From positions 1 through 48,563 of IMG/VR virus record IMGVR_UViG_3300032282_003083: a stretch of DNA of 48,563 bases, one strand, 5' to 3'. Below, one piece after another: positions 17,901 through 25,500 of this stretch (position 1 is its first letter; each line of letters starts with the position of its first letter). Under the pieces are notes generated by a model. The model was not told where the DNA came from and did not search any database. It saw only the letters and a list, made by a program, of their open reading frames with translations. Both the position numbers and the translations under genes were made by a program. The DNA comes from a virus.

Positions 17901-18007
17901 CAAATCCAAAAGCATTTACAATCTATAATAATGGGTTAGCTGGAATTAACACCTCTCCAGTTATTCAAAGAGTTCAACCTCTTAAGTATCGAAATTACAA
18001 CACATAA
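5984..18007 (+). CDS. gp7: Giant gp7-related baseplate wedge protein
   Basis: A single 4007-residue frame in the gp7 position. Residues about 15-40 (LPRFVKEEFPLVVEFLKQYY) and 192-215 (KDFYSSKGTDASFKILFGAL) resemble the C-terminal part of T4 gp7, which as I recall has FYSTKGIEASYKFLF. So the T4-like wedge core is at the N-terminus here. The remaining 3700 residues are repeats. There are about fifteen GGSGY/NPGVGY units (for example near 1100, 1137, 3347, 3796), four GGL...YYV..V...KLA units (near 850, 960, 1852, 3014), and at least three IDDEIITYTSKT-like units. A YHYH-type domain spans 1215-1360, with GWAYDGNPIYGPYGY at 1246-1260 and YAYF at 1324-1327. T4 gp7 is only 1032 residues. It probably links the inner wedge to peripheral fibres, perhaps touching host glycans; that last part is inference. 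Confidence 0.8.
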   Translation: MSEVRVKISQVVESQLPRFVKEEFPLVVEFLKQYYRSFEFQSGSSDLLQKIDQYIKIDQLANLTESTSLTSDVSFVDDEISVSSTYGFPDSYGLILIDDEIITYTSKTSTKFQGCIRGFSGVTSYDDPTTTDQLIFSTSEVAEHTSGSEVTNLSILFLKEFFNKLKKQVSPGFESRSLYSSLNDGLFVKQSKDFYSSKGTDASFKILFGALYGKDVEVIRPRDYLIQPSDAQYRITKDLVVEAIDGDPMDLINKTLYQDYDGFFKKAEGTISKVERIVRGEKEYYIISLDYDYDKDINVSGTVLGEFSIHPTTQLVDNADSSSTTIEVDSTVGFPPSGTLIAKLSNGTSLTITYTEKSLNQFYGCSGITQKLTDGQLIRLDAFAYGYATNTTSDKVKVRVTGVLSDIDILDKTFLYQRDDLIKIKCLGANLTDYKSNNWFYNVSTRYDVKTIQLLDSSDFTYRVNLYDSHNFSIGDSITLIRSDDKEFTSIIVSEEITSTSQSSVISLQNRTSFVIKGQGELDTTKFYTIRKNILKVNSSNYSNLAKYTANVQNTYTDLDETLYVASSSLPNYLNQAINIIDRSVTFSGTFSGTDLNIGIHNFYTGDIIVYNPESSSNKLDLLKGIYFVKKVDETTIKLARSRENIFTNNFISVSGTVTNNKFYFYKFSDDNLNFNSVENQKLIRKLSPAKNDVDTHETIPGSTGIFINGVELLNYKSEDLVYYGQIESINVLSQGNGYDVINPPVLTISDDIGSGSSGYCSVVGSLDRIEVIDPGFDYLEDPIITVSGGNGSGALVKANLVEFDHFVQFNSTSPAGHVNIANNTVGFSSYHKFRSAEKVIYNSQGGTDVGGLSNGAFYYVSIQDAFTVKLHNTLDDAVVGINTIDLTSYGTGIHKLSSIIKKKKLGSITVLSSGTGYQNKKVTTLPIGINTASSVVTISNHGFENGELISYQTTGSTIGGLSTSSNYYVTKVSDSQFRLSAVGISTELQSFYFDTKQYIDFTSTGSGTHIFNYPDISIEVKDRIGVSTLSGQNFSAVLQPIFRGSINSVFVENGGTNYGSEEILNYERQPSFTLTNGSGAEVLPIVSNGKIVEVLVVNGGSGYNSVPNLTITGTGTGAQLTPVVSEGILSEVKVISGGNGYSSTTFVTVTAAGSEAKFGAQIKSWRINLVERLISSNQIPDDDGIIAKSLNQNFGLEYAHAYAPRKLRSSVLAKKFKDGNPIFIPDIQVFSGVEILSDAHSPIIGWAYDGNPIYGPYGYSTPSGGVIKCLKPGYSLALKSNRPSSSIYPSGIFIDDYEFTGSGDLDKYNGRFCITPEYPNGIYAYFCTINSVSADTSGTFKNYRRPLFPYAIGNEYKSKPIDFNFQKSSNQDEIDINKTGWLRNTTPYNATRTRSYYDYIIDPNKIKKQLSVVKGTTKGSISSIGIITGGNGYQIDDQLIFDNKGTNGSGLNAKVSTIGGKQISQIGVANSTVYNVEFVPYGANSFIGFATQPHAFLNNDIVTISSSLDYQKSGLIGISTNTLILTSGIGTTTSTGSVAYFQVSGLLNYPNIRENDIYQIGNEQVQILNIDNLSSRIKVLRNINNGAGLSTYFAGTTLTEVTRKLQLTFGISTSYQYDFNKEFYFDPAESVGLGTTAGPGIGYTLSFANPGAGITQINIPTRAIYLPNHQLKTGTPLIYSSNGGTPISISTNGIASFQIPENSVVYAAKISSDLIGISTIKVGLGTTGSFIGIGSTVANIAYLTNIGVGNTHSFTTVFSNTLVAQVSRNQVTVSTATTHGLQTNDTVYLEIKPTLTKTVVVKYDDYNRRLVVNPQSFVSGNVDLVNDAITLTNHQYVTGEKIIHTSSSPCGGLANEEIYYAIVVDENKIKLAKTYYDATKPIPNIIGISTSSFGTISQINPQIKLTKNYNLTFDVSDSSLSFFNNGVQYSAFDLNFYTDPEFKNVFDSTESSSSFEIVKSGSIGITTTATVTIKTNDVLPSILYYSLDPINLTINDSTKSEIIRDDELLNHNQILLESSVYSGKFNVTNISNTKFAYTVLEKPEASQYTSIDGLFDYYTNSPTAFGRINSVSITSKGRNYQKVPKVIDVSSDYGTGAVLLASSSGIGSITNVEIQDIGFDYPSDLSLQPTSKLPEILKIESLSSFKSIGISSVGKNYTIAPNLVVIDSVTNKVVSDVDLKYNIGDSKVTILKNTKGISNVTPKIIPTNNINGVGISTIKFIDSTKDVVVTLGASFSNAADFPFNIGDKVLIESISVGVGSTAKGYNSENYNYALFTVVNTDPNIGGIGATVSYNLSNYLSSSQIPGTFDPINSYGRIIPEKHFPIFDIQLEKNQFYIGENIYSETASGSVLSWEDDSSYLKVATELDFAENQIVFGESSNSQGRIEKVIKFDSLYNVKSSSIVKKGWNSETGFLDNNFQRTHDNDYYQYFSYALRSEVSLDTWNDAVSDLNHTAGFKKFSDLIVESSPEFSGISTNQNNGDFTATVDINTVIDTNCIFDFDLAKENNIFLNNKTVSNEITFNSKIIQDYIESIGNRVLMIDDLSPQFNSSPRSTEFSIVDTFSVDAFDSNAYRFRKYIALVTDRFTITDQEMILVSLLHNNVNGYLNQYGRVETLRDLGSFDFLIAGTEANLLFYPNYYSVNNYDVSLASYNLKDSITGIGTVSLGNSIVLKTSTKNIPIGTSTPTTIVGIASTYRASKLLIQIEASDKSYFEVDEVTVIHNGTDATLLEYGQITTDTLTPLSSSGIGTYNATISGSNLNISLTPNSGLGTDYNVNAFIVSIGNTSSSTTGSQTITDSIISSTITSIASSTSPTATSVAQYSSDYFGAYYIAVVEDKTNNQYQISELVSVSNSSNTSLTEFAVLQTGSSVGSFSINNTGSTNLYFTPIANANVEVRVYQHTITNIHDSSLTKSIDLVNGSIDSIYGTYTGTEIDVRKSFYLTYKNKPIFERYIVGSASTVVNTTTNKIRVPQHFFVTGEEISYTYTGAGTSTTNAIGIGSTVIPGIGSTDKLPSTLYVVKSSEIDIQVAASASEALRTPPNVLTLSSVGIGTSHVLRSKNQNAKVLIGIDNVIQSPIVSTSVTTTLVHNVEIIDSSIYVAGITSFFAGDIVKIDNELMRLTAVGFGTTNNILVDRQWMGSGLSTHASGSVVTKVLGNYNIVNNVINFSDAPYGEVPFPNPSNRPDEQDYIGLSTSSTFSGRVFLKSGNPGSLQESYYNNYIFDDISNQFNATNKDFTLKSNSQNITGVSTSNAIILINSIFQQPRRLGAIDIIGDYSLNESSGITTISFTGAASSIAYDVNTASVPRGGVIVSVGSTAGFGYQPLVSAGGTAIVSVAGTISAISIGNSGSGYRSGLQTVKVGVAISSTGIPNITYVGVATVVNGHVTGVAITNPGVGYTTTNPPIVIFDTPLSYSNVPLIYSSSSKVGVGTETTVDIIVGQGSSIINFEIKNIGHSYGQGEILTVAIGGTVGIPTNTSLQFKEFQISVDRTFTDSFSGWSVGDLQVFDSLDSLFDGERKDFPLSIDGQQTSIRAKKGSNIDIQATLLVFVNDILQVPGTGYIFNGGSIITFPEPPKSETKSKIIFYKGNSAIDVEFIDILETVKVGDNLTLTSDNSILSQNERLVTQIKSSDTVLTNLYDGPGISVDTTLLRPITWCKQTEDMIINGQRVGKDRDSYESLIQPTTNIIQNVGINSTEIFVESVKTFFDNASEYASSENQPKKILITSQDTLVAAAATAVVSAAGTISSIVISDGGARYTVAPDVTIENPVGLGSTQRASAVSSITSGIVTTISVTSPGTGYTSTNPPLVLIGFPTPTKEVITGVSYAGDFGVITGIKTTSVGVASTGLVLDLFIPTNSFLRNTKVNSVGIATTGVSGIQTGYYFTIFNSNVGSAVTSLRQNGTVVGYGTQFIDNIYEVAAVSIAQTSVPGIGVTYVAKVTVSLQSYNGISGIGFSNFYGEYSWGRITNLTRPNPKAFTIYNNGLAGINTSPVIQRVQPLKYRNYNT

Positions 18008-18010
18008 ATA
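18003..18010 (+). promoter_or_regulatory. T4-type late promoter for gp8
   Basis: CATAAATA, 17 bases before the gp8 ATG. The TAA stop of the giant gp7-like gene is inside it. Confidence 0.62.
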
Positions 18011-18027
18011 GATAAAAAAACGGCACA

Positions 18028-19581
18028 ATGGCTGCAATTATAACTGATCAATTAAGAATTTTGAATGCTAAGAATTTTGTCGCTACGGCAACTTCTTCTT
18101 CTAATTCTTATTATGTTTTTGTTGGGTTGCCCAACGCAACTAATTATAGTTCAACTTGGGATTTAAATCCTCCTGCACCCAAAGATAATTTTGATCAAGA
18201 AAATGATTACTGGGATACTGCAATAGCACTCAAAAAACTGAACTCAAGTGATGTGCAACAAGTAATTAAAAAAGTTACTTGGTCATCTGGCACAACTTAT
18301 GATATGTATCGTCATGATATAAGTGCCACAAATACATCAAAACCTTCTGGTGCAACAAATTTATATTCGGCTAATTATTATGTTTTAAACAGTGATTATA
18401 AAGTTTATATTTGTTTACAAAACGGAACTGATCCAGAAAATCCAGAGGGAAGACCTTCTCTCGATGAACCAACTTTTACGGATTTAGAACCAAGATCTGC
18501 GGGAAATAGTGGAGATGGTTATATATGGAAATATCTCTATACAATTAAACCGAGTGATATTGTAAAATTTGATTCTATTAATTTTATGCCAGTTCCCAAA
18601 GACTGGTATACAAATACCACAGATTCTGCCGTTAGAAATAACGCTGCAACAAGTGGACAATTAAAAATTATTACAGTTACAAGTCGTGGTGTTGGGATTG
18701 GTACAGCAAATAAAACTTATACCAAAGTTCCAATCAAAGGAGATGGATCTGGTGCTGAAGCAACGATTGTTATCAATAATGATTCTAAAGTAGAATCTAT
18801 TACAATTTCTAAAGGTGGATCGGGATATACTTATGGTACAGTTGATTTAGTAGCAGGAAACATACCAACTGCTACAACAGATCCCATATTTAATGTAATT
18901 ATTCCACCTAAAGGTGGCCACGGCGCTGATATTTATAGAGAACTAGGAGCAAGTAATGTTTTAATTTATTCTAGAATTGAAAACGACGCTCAAAACCCAG
19001 ATTTTATTACCGGAAATCAAATTGCTAGAGTTGGAGTTGTTGAAAATCCGCAAGCATATTCCTCAACTTCACTATTAACTGATTCAAAAGCAAGTGCAGT
19101 CTATGCATTAAAGTTGGTTGGATCGGGTTATAGTTCTGCTACCTTTACTGCAGATAGTCGCTTTACCCAAACAATTGGAATTGGATCTACGGCAGTTGGC
19201 AGAGTTGTTTCATATGATCAAACAACTGGAGTTCTCAAGTATTGGCAAGATAGAAGTCTTGTTGGGTTTAATACTGATGGAACTCAAAATGCTTCTCCAA
19301 CATATGGATTTAGACTACATGCATTTACTGCAAATCCAGGAACTGGGGGAACAACTTTTATTTCCGGAGGGAGTGTAAGTCTTTCAATTGATACAAATTT
19401 TACAGGTCTTTCAACGTCAATAAATAGTAAAACATACTACCTTGGACAAAATTTTACAAATGGTGTATCCAATCCAGAGGTTAAAAAATACTCTGGAAAT
19501 ATCATTTATGTAGACAATAGACCATCTATCACAAGATCGTCTAATCAAAAAGAAGATATTAAGGTAATTTTGCAATTCTAA
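18028..19581 (+). CDS. gp8: Baseplate wedge protein gp8
   Basis: gp8 dimers sit on the wedge beside gp7 and gp10 in T4. Supporting motifs are the opening with YVFVGLPNATNYSS and the tryptophan-rich DYWDTAIALKKLN, then VIKKVTWSSGTTYDMYRHD, GDGYIWKYLYTIKPSDIVKF around 168-187 followed by FMPVPKDW, and a closing IIYVDNRPSITRSSNQKEDI. The GDGY.W.YLY segment corresponds to GDGYVWEYLFEIP in T4 gp8. It is 517 residues against 334 in T4. The excess includes at least one GGSGY beta unit (VESITISKGGSGYTYGTVDL), the type abundant in the giant protein upstream. It has its own late promoter, and the DUF4815 gene begins six bases after it. Confidence 0.88.
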   Translation: MAAIITDQLRILNAKNFVATATSSSNSYYVFVGLPNATNYSSTWDLNPPAPKDNFDQENDYWDTAIALKKLNSSDVQQVIKKVTWSSGTTYDMYRHDISATNTSKPSGATNLYSANYYVLNSDYKVYICLQNGTDPENPEGRPSLDEPTFTDLEPRSAGNSGDGYIWKYLYTIKPSDIVKFDSINFMPVPKDWYTNTTDSAVRNNAATSGQLKIITVTSRGVGIGTANKTYTKVPIKGDGSGAEATIVINNDSKVESITISKGGSGYTYGTVDLVAGNIPTATTDPIFNVIIPPKGGHGADIYRELGASNVLIYSRIENDAQNPDFITGNQIARVGVVENPQAYSSTSLLTDSKASAVYALKLVGSGYSSATFTADSRFTQTIGIGSTAVGRVVSYDQTTGVLKYWQDRSLVGFNTDGTQNASPTYGFRLHAFTANPGTGGTTFISGGSVSLSIDTNFTGLSTSINSKTYYLGQNFTNGVSNPEVKKYSGNIIYVDNRPSITRSSNQKEDIKVILQF

Positions 19582-19587
19582 CAAGTC

Positions 19588-22500
19588 ATGCCCCAGCAAA
19601 CTAATCTCAACGTCTCACCATATTTTGACGATTTTGATGCTAATAAACATTATCATAGGGTTTTATTTAAACCGGGGTATCCTGTTCAAGCTAGAGAATT
19701 AACTACATTACAATCGATTCTTCAAAATCAAATTGAACAGCATGGCAATTTTACCTTTAAAGAAGGATCTATTGTAATTCCTGGACAAATTAATTATAAT
19801 AATCTTTTTAATGCAGTAAAGATTGAAAATTCATATCTGGGCATAGATGTAGGATTATATGCAGAAGATTTGGTAGGAAGAACGATTAAAGGAGATACTT
19901 CAAAAGTCGAAGCAAAAATTGCATATGTGCTTCCCGCAAATGAAGAGGGAAATGAATATACAACCTTGTATGTTTCTTACTTGGCTTCGGGTATTAATAA
20001 TGATCAACCAAAATTCTCAGATCAAGAAAAATTGGTTTTAGAGGAATCTTTTACTAAAGATTCTATTATAATTCAAGCAGGTGAAGGATTTGCAAACACA
20101 ACCGTAGATTCTACTGCTACAGGATCTGCAGTTATTTTATCTGCAGGTGTTTATTTTTTAAGAGGTACATTTGTTAGCGTCGAAGATCAGATTTTAATTC
20201 TCGATCCATATTCAAATACTGCATCATATAAAGTTGGTCTTGATGTTCTTGAAGAAATTGTTACTTCATATGATGACGATTCTTTGAATGACAATGCACA
20301 AGGATTCTCAAACTATGCTGCTCCTGGCGCAGATAGACTTAAAATTACTGCAGTATTAAGTAAAAAAGATTTAACAACAACAAATACAGAAAATTTTGTA
20401 AGTCTTTTAGAAATAAGAAGTGGAGTTTTAGTTAAAAATTCTGCAATAGATCCAACTTTAAATATCTTAAACACCGAATTAGCAAGAAGAACGGCTGATG
20501 AATCAGGCGATTATTATGTTAAACCACTTGATGTTTCTTCTAAAGAAACTTTAAATAATCGACTTGGAAATGATGGTATTTTTACAGAAAATCAATTAAC
20601 ATATGATAATAATACTCCAAAAGAAGATTTAGGTACATATAGAATTTCGCCAGGAAAAGCATATGTTCAAGGATTTGAAGTACAAAATATTTCAGCAACA
20701 TATTTAGATTTTAAAAAACCAAGAACAACAAACACAAATACTGACGTAAATCTCACATATTTAACCGGACCAGCATACACTTTAAACAGAGTTGCTGGAG
20801 CTCCAAATTTAAATCTTGCAAGTCCTTTTATTGTAAGTTTGCGCGATTCAAGAGTAGGAGTTTCTTCTACAACTAATGCTGGAAAAGAAATTGGTCTTGC
20901 CAGAGTTTATGATTTTGCATTGGAATCTGGTTCGTATAGTGTAACAAATCAAAATTTAAATCAGTGGAATGTTTCTTTATTTGATATTGATACTTATACT
21001 GAAATTTCATTAAATCAAAATACAACTTTAACAACACCAACTTATATTCAAGGAAAATCGAGTGGTGCAACTGCACACTTGCGTTATAATGTTAATAATG
21101 CCGGAATTTTAACCGCATATGGCGTCAAAGGATCATTTGTAGTTGGGGAAAAATTTATTTTTAATGGTGTAGAAACAACGAGTAGAGTATCTACTGCAGT
21201 TACAGAATATACCACAAAAGATGTTCAATCTTTATCGCAATATAATACTGGTGTTGGAGATACAATTTTTACAGCAGATATTATTCCAACCACTCAGTAT
21301 TTTGTTGGTCTTGCATCAATTACTGCAAGATCTGCATCCGGAATTAGTAGTATTTCAGTTTCTACAAATACAAACTTTACGTTTTCTAATAATGTAAAGG
21401 TTGGAGGTTTAGTTGGATTTACATCATCGGGATCTTCTGTTCCAACTTATTGCAAAGTAACTGTTGTTAATGATAAATCTATTGTTGTAACTGGCGTAAC
21501 AACTGTAACAGGAATTTGTGAAGGATCTGCGCCATCTTCATCTGCTACACTTAATGATTTAAGAATTTTTGGATCTGATTTTCAATCATCTACAGATAAT
21601 ACTTTATATACATTCTTCAAAAAACCAGTTGTCAAATCTGTAGATTTTACAGATTCGTCTCTTACAATTAGAAAAGAATTTGCAGTTACAATCACTAGCA
21701 ACCAATCAAATACAATTACAGCAGCTGCAAATGAATTTTTCTTACCTTTTGATGAAGAAAGATATATTTTAACTCGTTCAGATGGATCTTTTGAATCATT
21801 AAGTGCAGATAAGTTGGTATTTGATGAGCAGGCAAAACAATTAACAATTTATGGGTTAGGATCAAATGACACCGCAGCAAGATTAATTGCAACTTTAAGA
21901 AAAACAAAAGTAACATCAAAAGTTAAAAATAAAAATAGAATTGTAACTTTAATTGTAGATAAATCAAAATATAGTTCTTCTGGAATTGGATCTACAACAA
22001 CCAATGATGGTTTAACTTATGGTTCTTATGCATATGGAACTAGAGTTCAAGATTCTGAAATTTCATTAAATACCGCTGACGTTACAAAACTTTATGGCAT
22101 CTTTGAGTCAAGCGGAACTTCTGCAGCATCCTTACCTAAGGTAACTTTTTCAAATTTAAATGGACCCACAAATAAAACAACAGATTTATTGGTAGGGGAA
22201 CAATTTATTGGTCAAACAAGTGGATCTGTTGGAGTATATGTTGCAAGAAATAATGATTTGCAGATTGATTTCATTTATTTGAATGACATTTCTTTCTTAG
22301 CAGGAGAACCTGTAAAATTTGCAGACTCTGGAATTACTGCAGTCATTTCAACAGTTTCTCTTTCTGATAAAGACGTTACAGATAATTATACTCTCGATTC
22401 TTCAAGAAAAGATACGATTCTTGACTATTCAAGAATTGTAAGAAAACCAAATACAAAAGAACCAGTAAGACAACTCAAAATTATTTTTGAAGATGCAAGC

Positions 22501-25500
22501 TTTTTAGCGTCAGATCCTGGAGATCTTACTACTGTTGATTCTTATAATCAATTTGATTATGGAAGTCTTCCATTAGTAAATGGTGTCAATGCAGTTTCTG
22601 ATATTCTGGATATTAGACCTGTTGTTTCAGACTACACGGTTTCCAGTGGATCACGCTCTCCATTTGAATTTTTATCAAGAACATTTTCGGTAGTTACAAA
22701 TAATGGAAAAAATATTTTAGCTTCTGATGAAGCAATTACTTTAACTTACGAAAATTACTTAGGAAGAATTGATAGAATTTTCTTAAATAAAAACGGACAA
22801 TTCCAAGTAGTAAATGGAGAACCATCTGAAAATCCTCAGATGCCAAAATCAATAGATGATGCTTTGGAAGTTGCTTCTGCAACGCTGCCACCATATCTTG
22901 CTGATGCAACTAAGGCTTCTATCCAATTATATGAACATAAGCGATATCAAATGAAAGATATTGCAAGACTTGAAACTAGAATTAAAAATCTAGAAAATTA
23001 CACTACTTTAAATCTATTAGAAGTAAATGCAAATAACTTTAAAATAAAAGATGTTAATGGCTTAGACAGATTTAAATCTGGATTTTTTGTAGACAATTTT
23101 AGAACGACAAATAATCAAAATAAAACGACTATAATTAAAAATTCTTTAGATGTAAAAAACTCCGAATTAAGACCATCACCTTATGTAACATCATTGGATT
23201 TAATGATTGGTTCAAAATCATTAGTTGGTATTGGACAATCAGTGGATCCAACAGCTGATCCAAAATTTGTCACCGATCTAATCGCCAATAACATCAGAAG
23301 AACTGGTCAGGTAGTTACTTTAGATTACACCGACGAAGCATACATCATTCAACCTTTTGCCACAAGAGTTGAAAACGTAACTCCATACCTTGTGACAAAA
23401 TATGTGGGTTCAATTAGTTTATATCCATCATCAGATACATGGACAGATCAAGTTAGAATTGATGCTAAAACAATCGTTGTTGATAACTATACACCAACTA
23501 TCAATCAATTGAAAGCCCAAGGTCTTGATCCTCAAAACGGATTTGGACCTATAACTTGGGATAGTTGGCAGACAAACTGGTCAGGAGTAACGGGATCTAC
23601 GGTCTATAGAGTTTCTAATACACCAGGACAATCTTTACAAAGAGCTAATATTGTTACTACTAAACAAAGTAGAGTAGGAACTCAACCTACATTAACCGAA
23701 GAAGTTGTAACAACTTCATTAGGCGATAAAGTAGTTTCGACCGAACTTGTCAAGTTTATGAGGTCCAGAAACGTTGAGTTTACTGCAAATAGATTTAGAC
23801 CGTTTACGAGAGTATATTCTTTCTTTGATGGTAAAGATGTAAACAATTACATTGTTCCAAAACTGCTCGAAATTACAATGCAGTCCGGAATTTTCCAAGT
23901 CGGAGAGACTGTAATTGGAACTTTCACTTCATCATTTACAAATTCAAATACAACTCCAGGAAAAACAACTACGGAAATTTCATTTAGAGTTGCAACTGCA
24001 AATCATAAGTATGGTCCATATAATGTTCCATCTGATGTTTATACAAGAAATCCATATGATCAGCAAAATACAGCATCTATTCCTTCAGTTTATTCTGCAA
24101 CATCAACAATATTAAATGTTGATACAAGTAGTCTTTCCACTGAAATTTCCGGAAAATTCTATGGTCGTGTATTAACTGGTCTTGTTTTAAAAGGACAAAC
24201 TAGTGGTGCTCAAGCGGTAGTTAGCAATGTGAGACTGATTGCTGACAATGTTGGAACAGTGATTGGATCTTTCTATATTCCAAATCCAAATGTTCCATCA
24301 AATCCATCTTTTGAAACAGGAACCAAAACATTCAAACTTACAAGCAGTTCAATTAATTCCTCAGTTGAAGGAACAGTTGATTCTTTAGGAGAAACTGATT
24401 ATTCTGCTTCTGGATTATTAAATACTGTTCAAGAAGAAATTCTTTCAGTAAAACAAGCAAAAGTAACTCCAAAAACAGTAACAGACTCAAGAACTTTAAC
24501 AAGTTTAGTTCCAACTGGACAACCTTACGATCCACTGGCACAATCGTTCTTAGTTACTGATGAAACTGGAATTTTTGTTACCAAAGCTGATATTTTTGTA
24601 AAAACAAAAGATGACCAACTTCCTTTGATTGTTCAATTAAGACCTATGGAATTGGGAATTCCTAAGGCAACAATTTATCCATTTAGTGAAGTTGTAATTG
24701 ACGCAAAAGATATTCAAACTTCTGATGATGGATCGATAGCAACAACTGTTACATTCCCATCACCAATTTATCTTCAAGGTGGTAAGGAACATGCTATTGT
24801 TCTTTTATCTGAAGCAAATACTTATACTGTTTGGATTTCTAGATTGGGTGAAACTGAAATATCAACAGTTAATCTTGCAGAATCGCAAAAAGTTGTTGTA
24901 ACAGAGCAACCAAACTTAGGATCTTTATTTAAATCGCAAAATGGATCTACTTGGAGTCCAAGTCAATATGAAGATCTTAAATTCTCAATATACAAGGCTA
25001 AATTTACAACTAATCCTGGAGATATTAGTTTCTATAATCCAAAACTTGATATTGGTAATAGACAAGTTGCAAATCTTTTAACAAATTCTCTTGAATTTAA
25101 TGCAAGAAAAGTTGCAGTTGGACTTGGAACTACTGTAACTGATACAAACTTGACTCTTGGAAATACAATTATCCAAAGAAATTCAAATGCAACAGGAAAA
25201 TATGTTGGCGCTGCTGGATCAGCAGTGGGAACACTTAACTTAATTAATACCGGTATTGGTTATTCAAATGGAGCATTTACAAATCTTGCGTTGACAAATC
25301 TTACAGGTTCTGGTATTAATGCAACAGCAAATATTACGATTGCAAACGGAATAGCAGTTGGAGCAACAATTAATGCAGGAGGATCTGGATACAGCGTTGG
25401 TGATGTATTAACAATTAGAAACTTTAATGGCAGTACTTTGGGAACTAATTTGCAACTTTCTGTTCAACAAATTGCAGGTGTTAATCAACTAATTCTCGAT

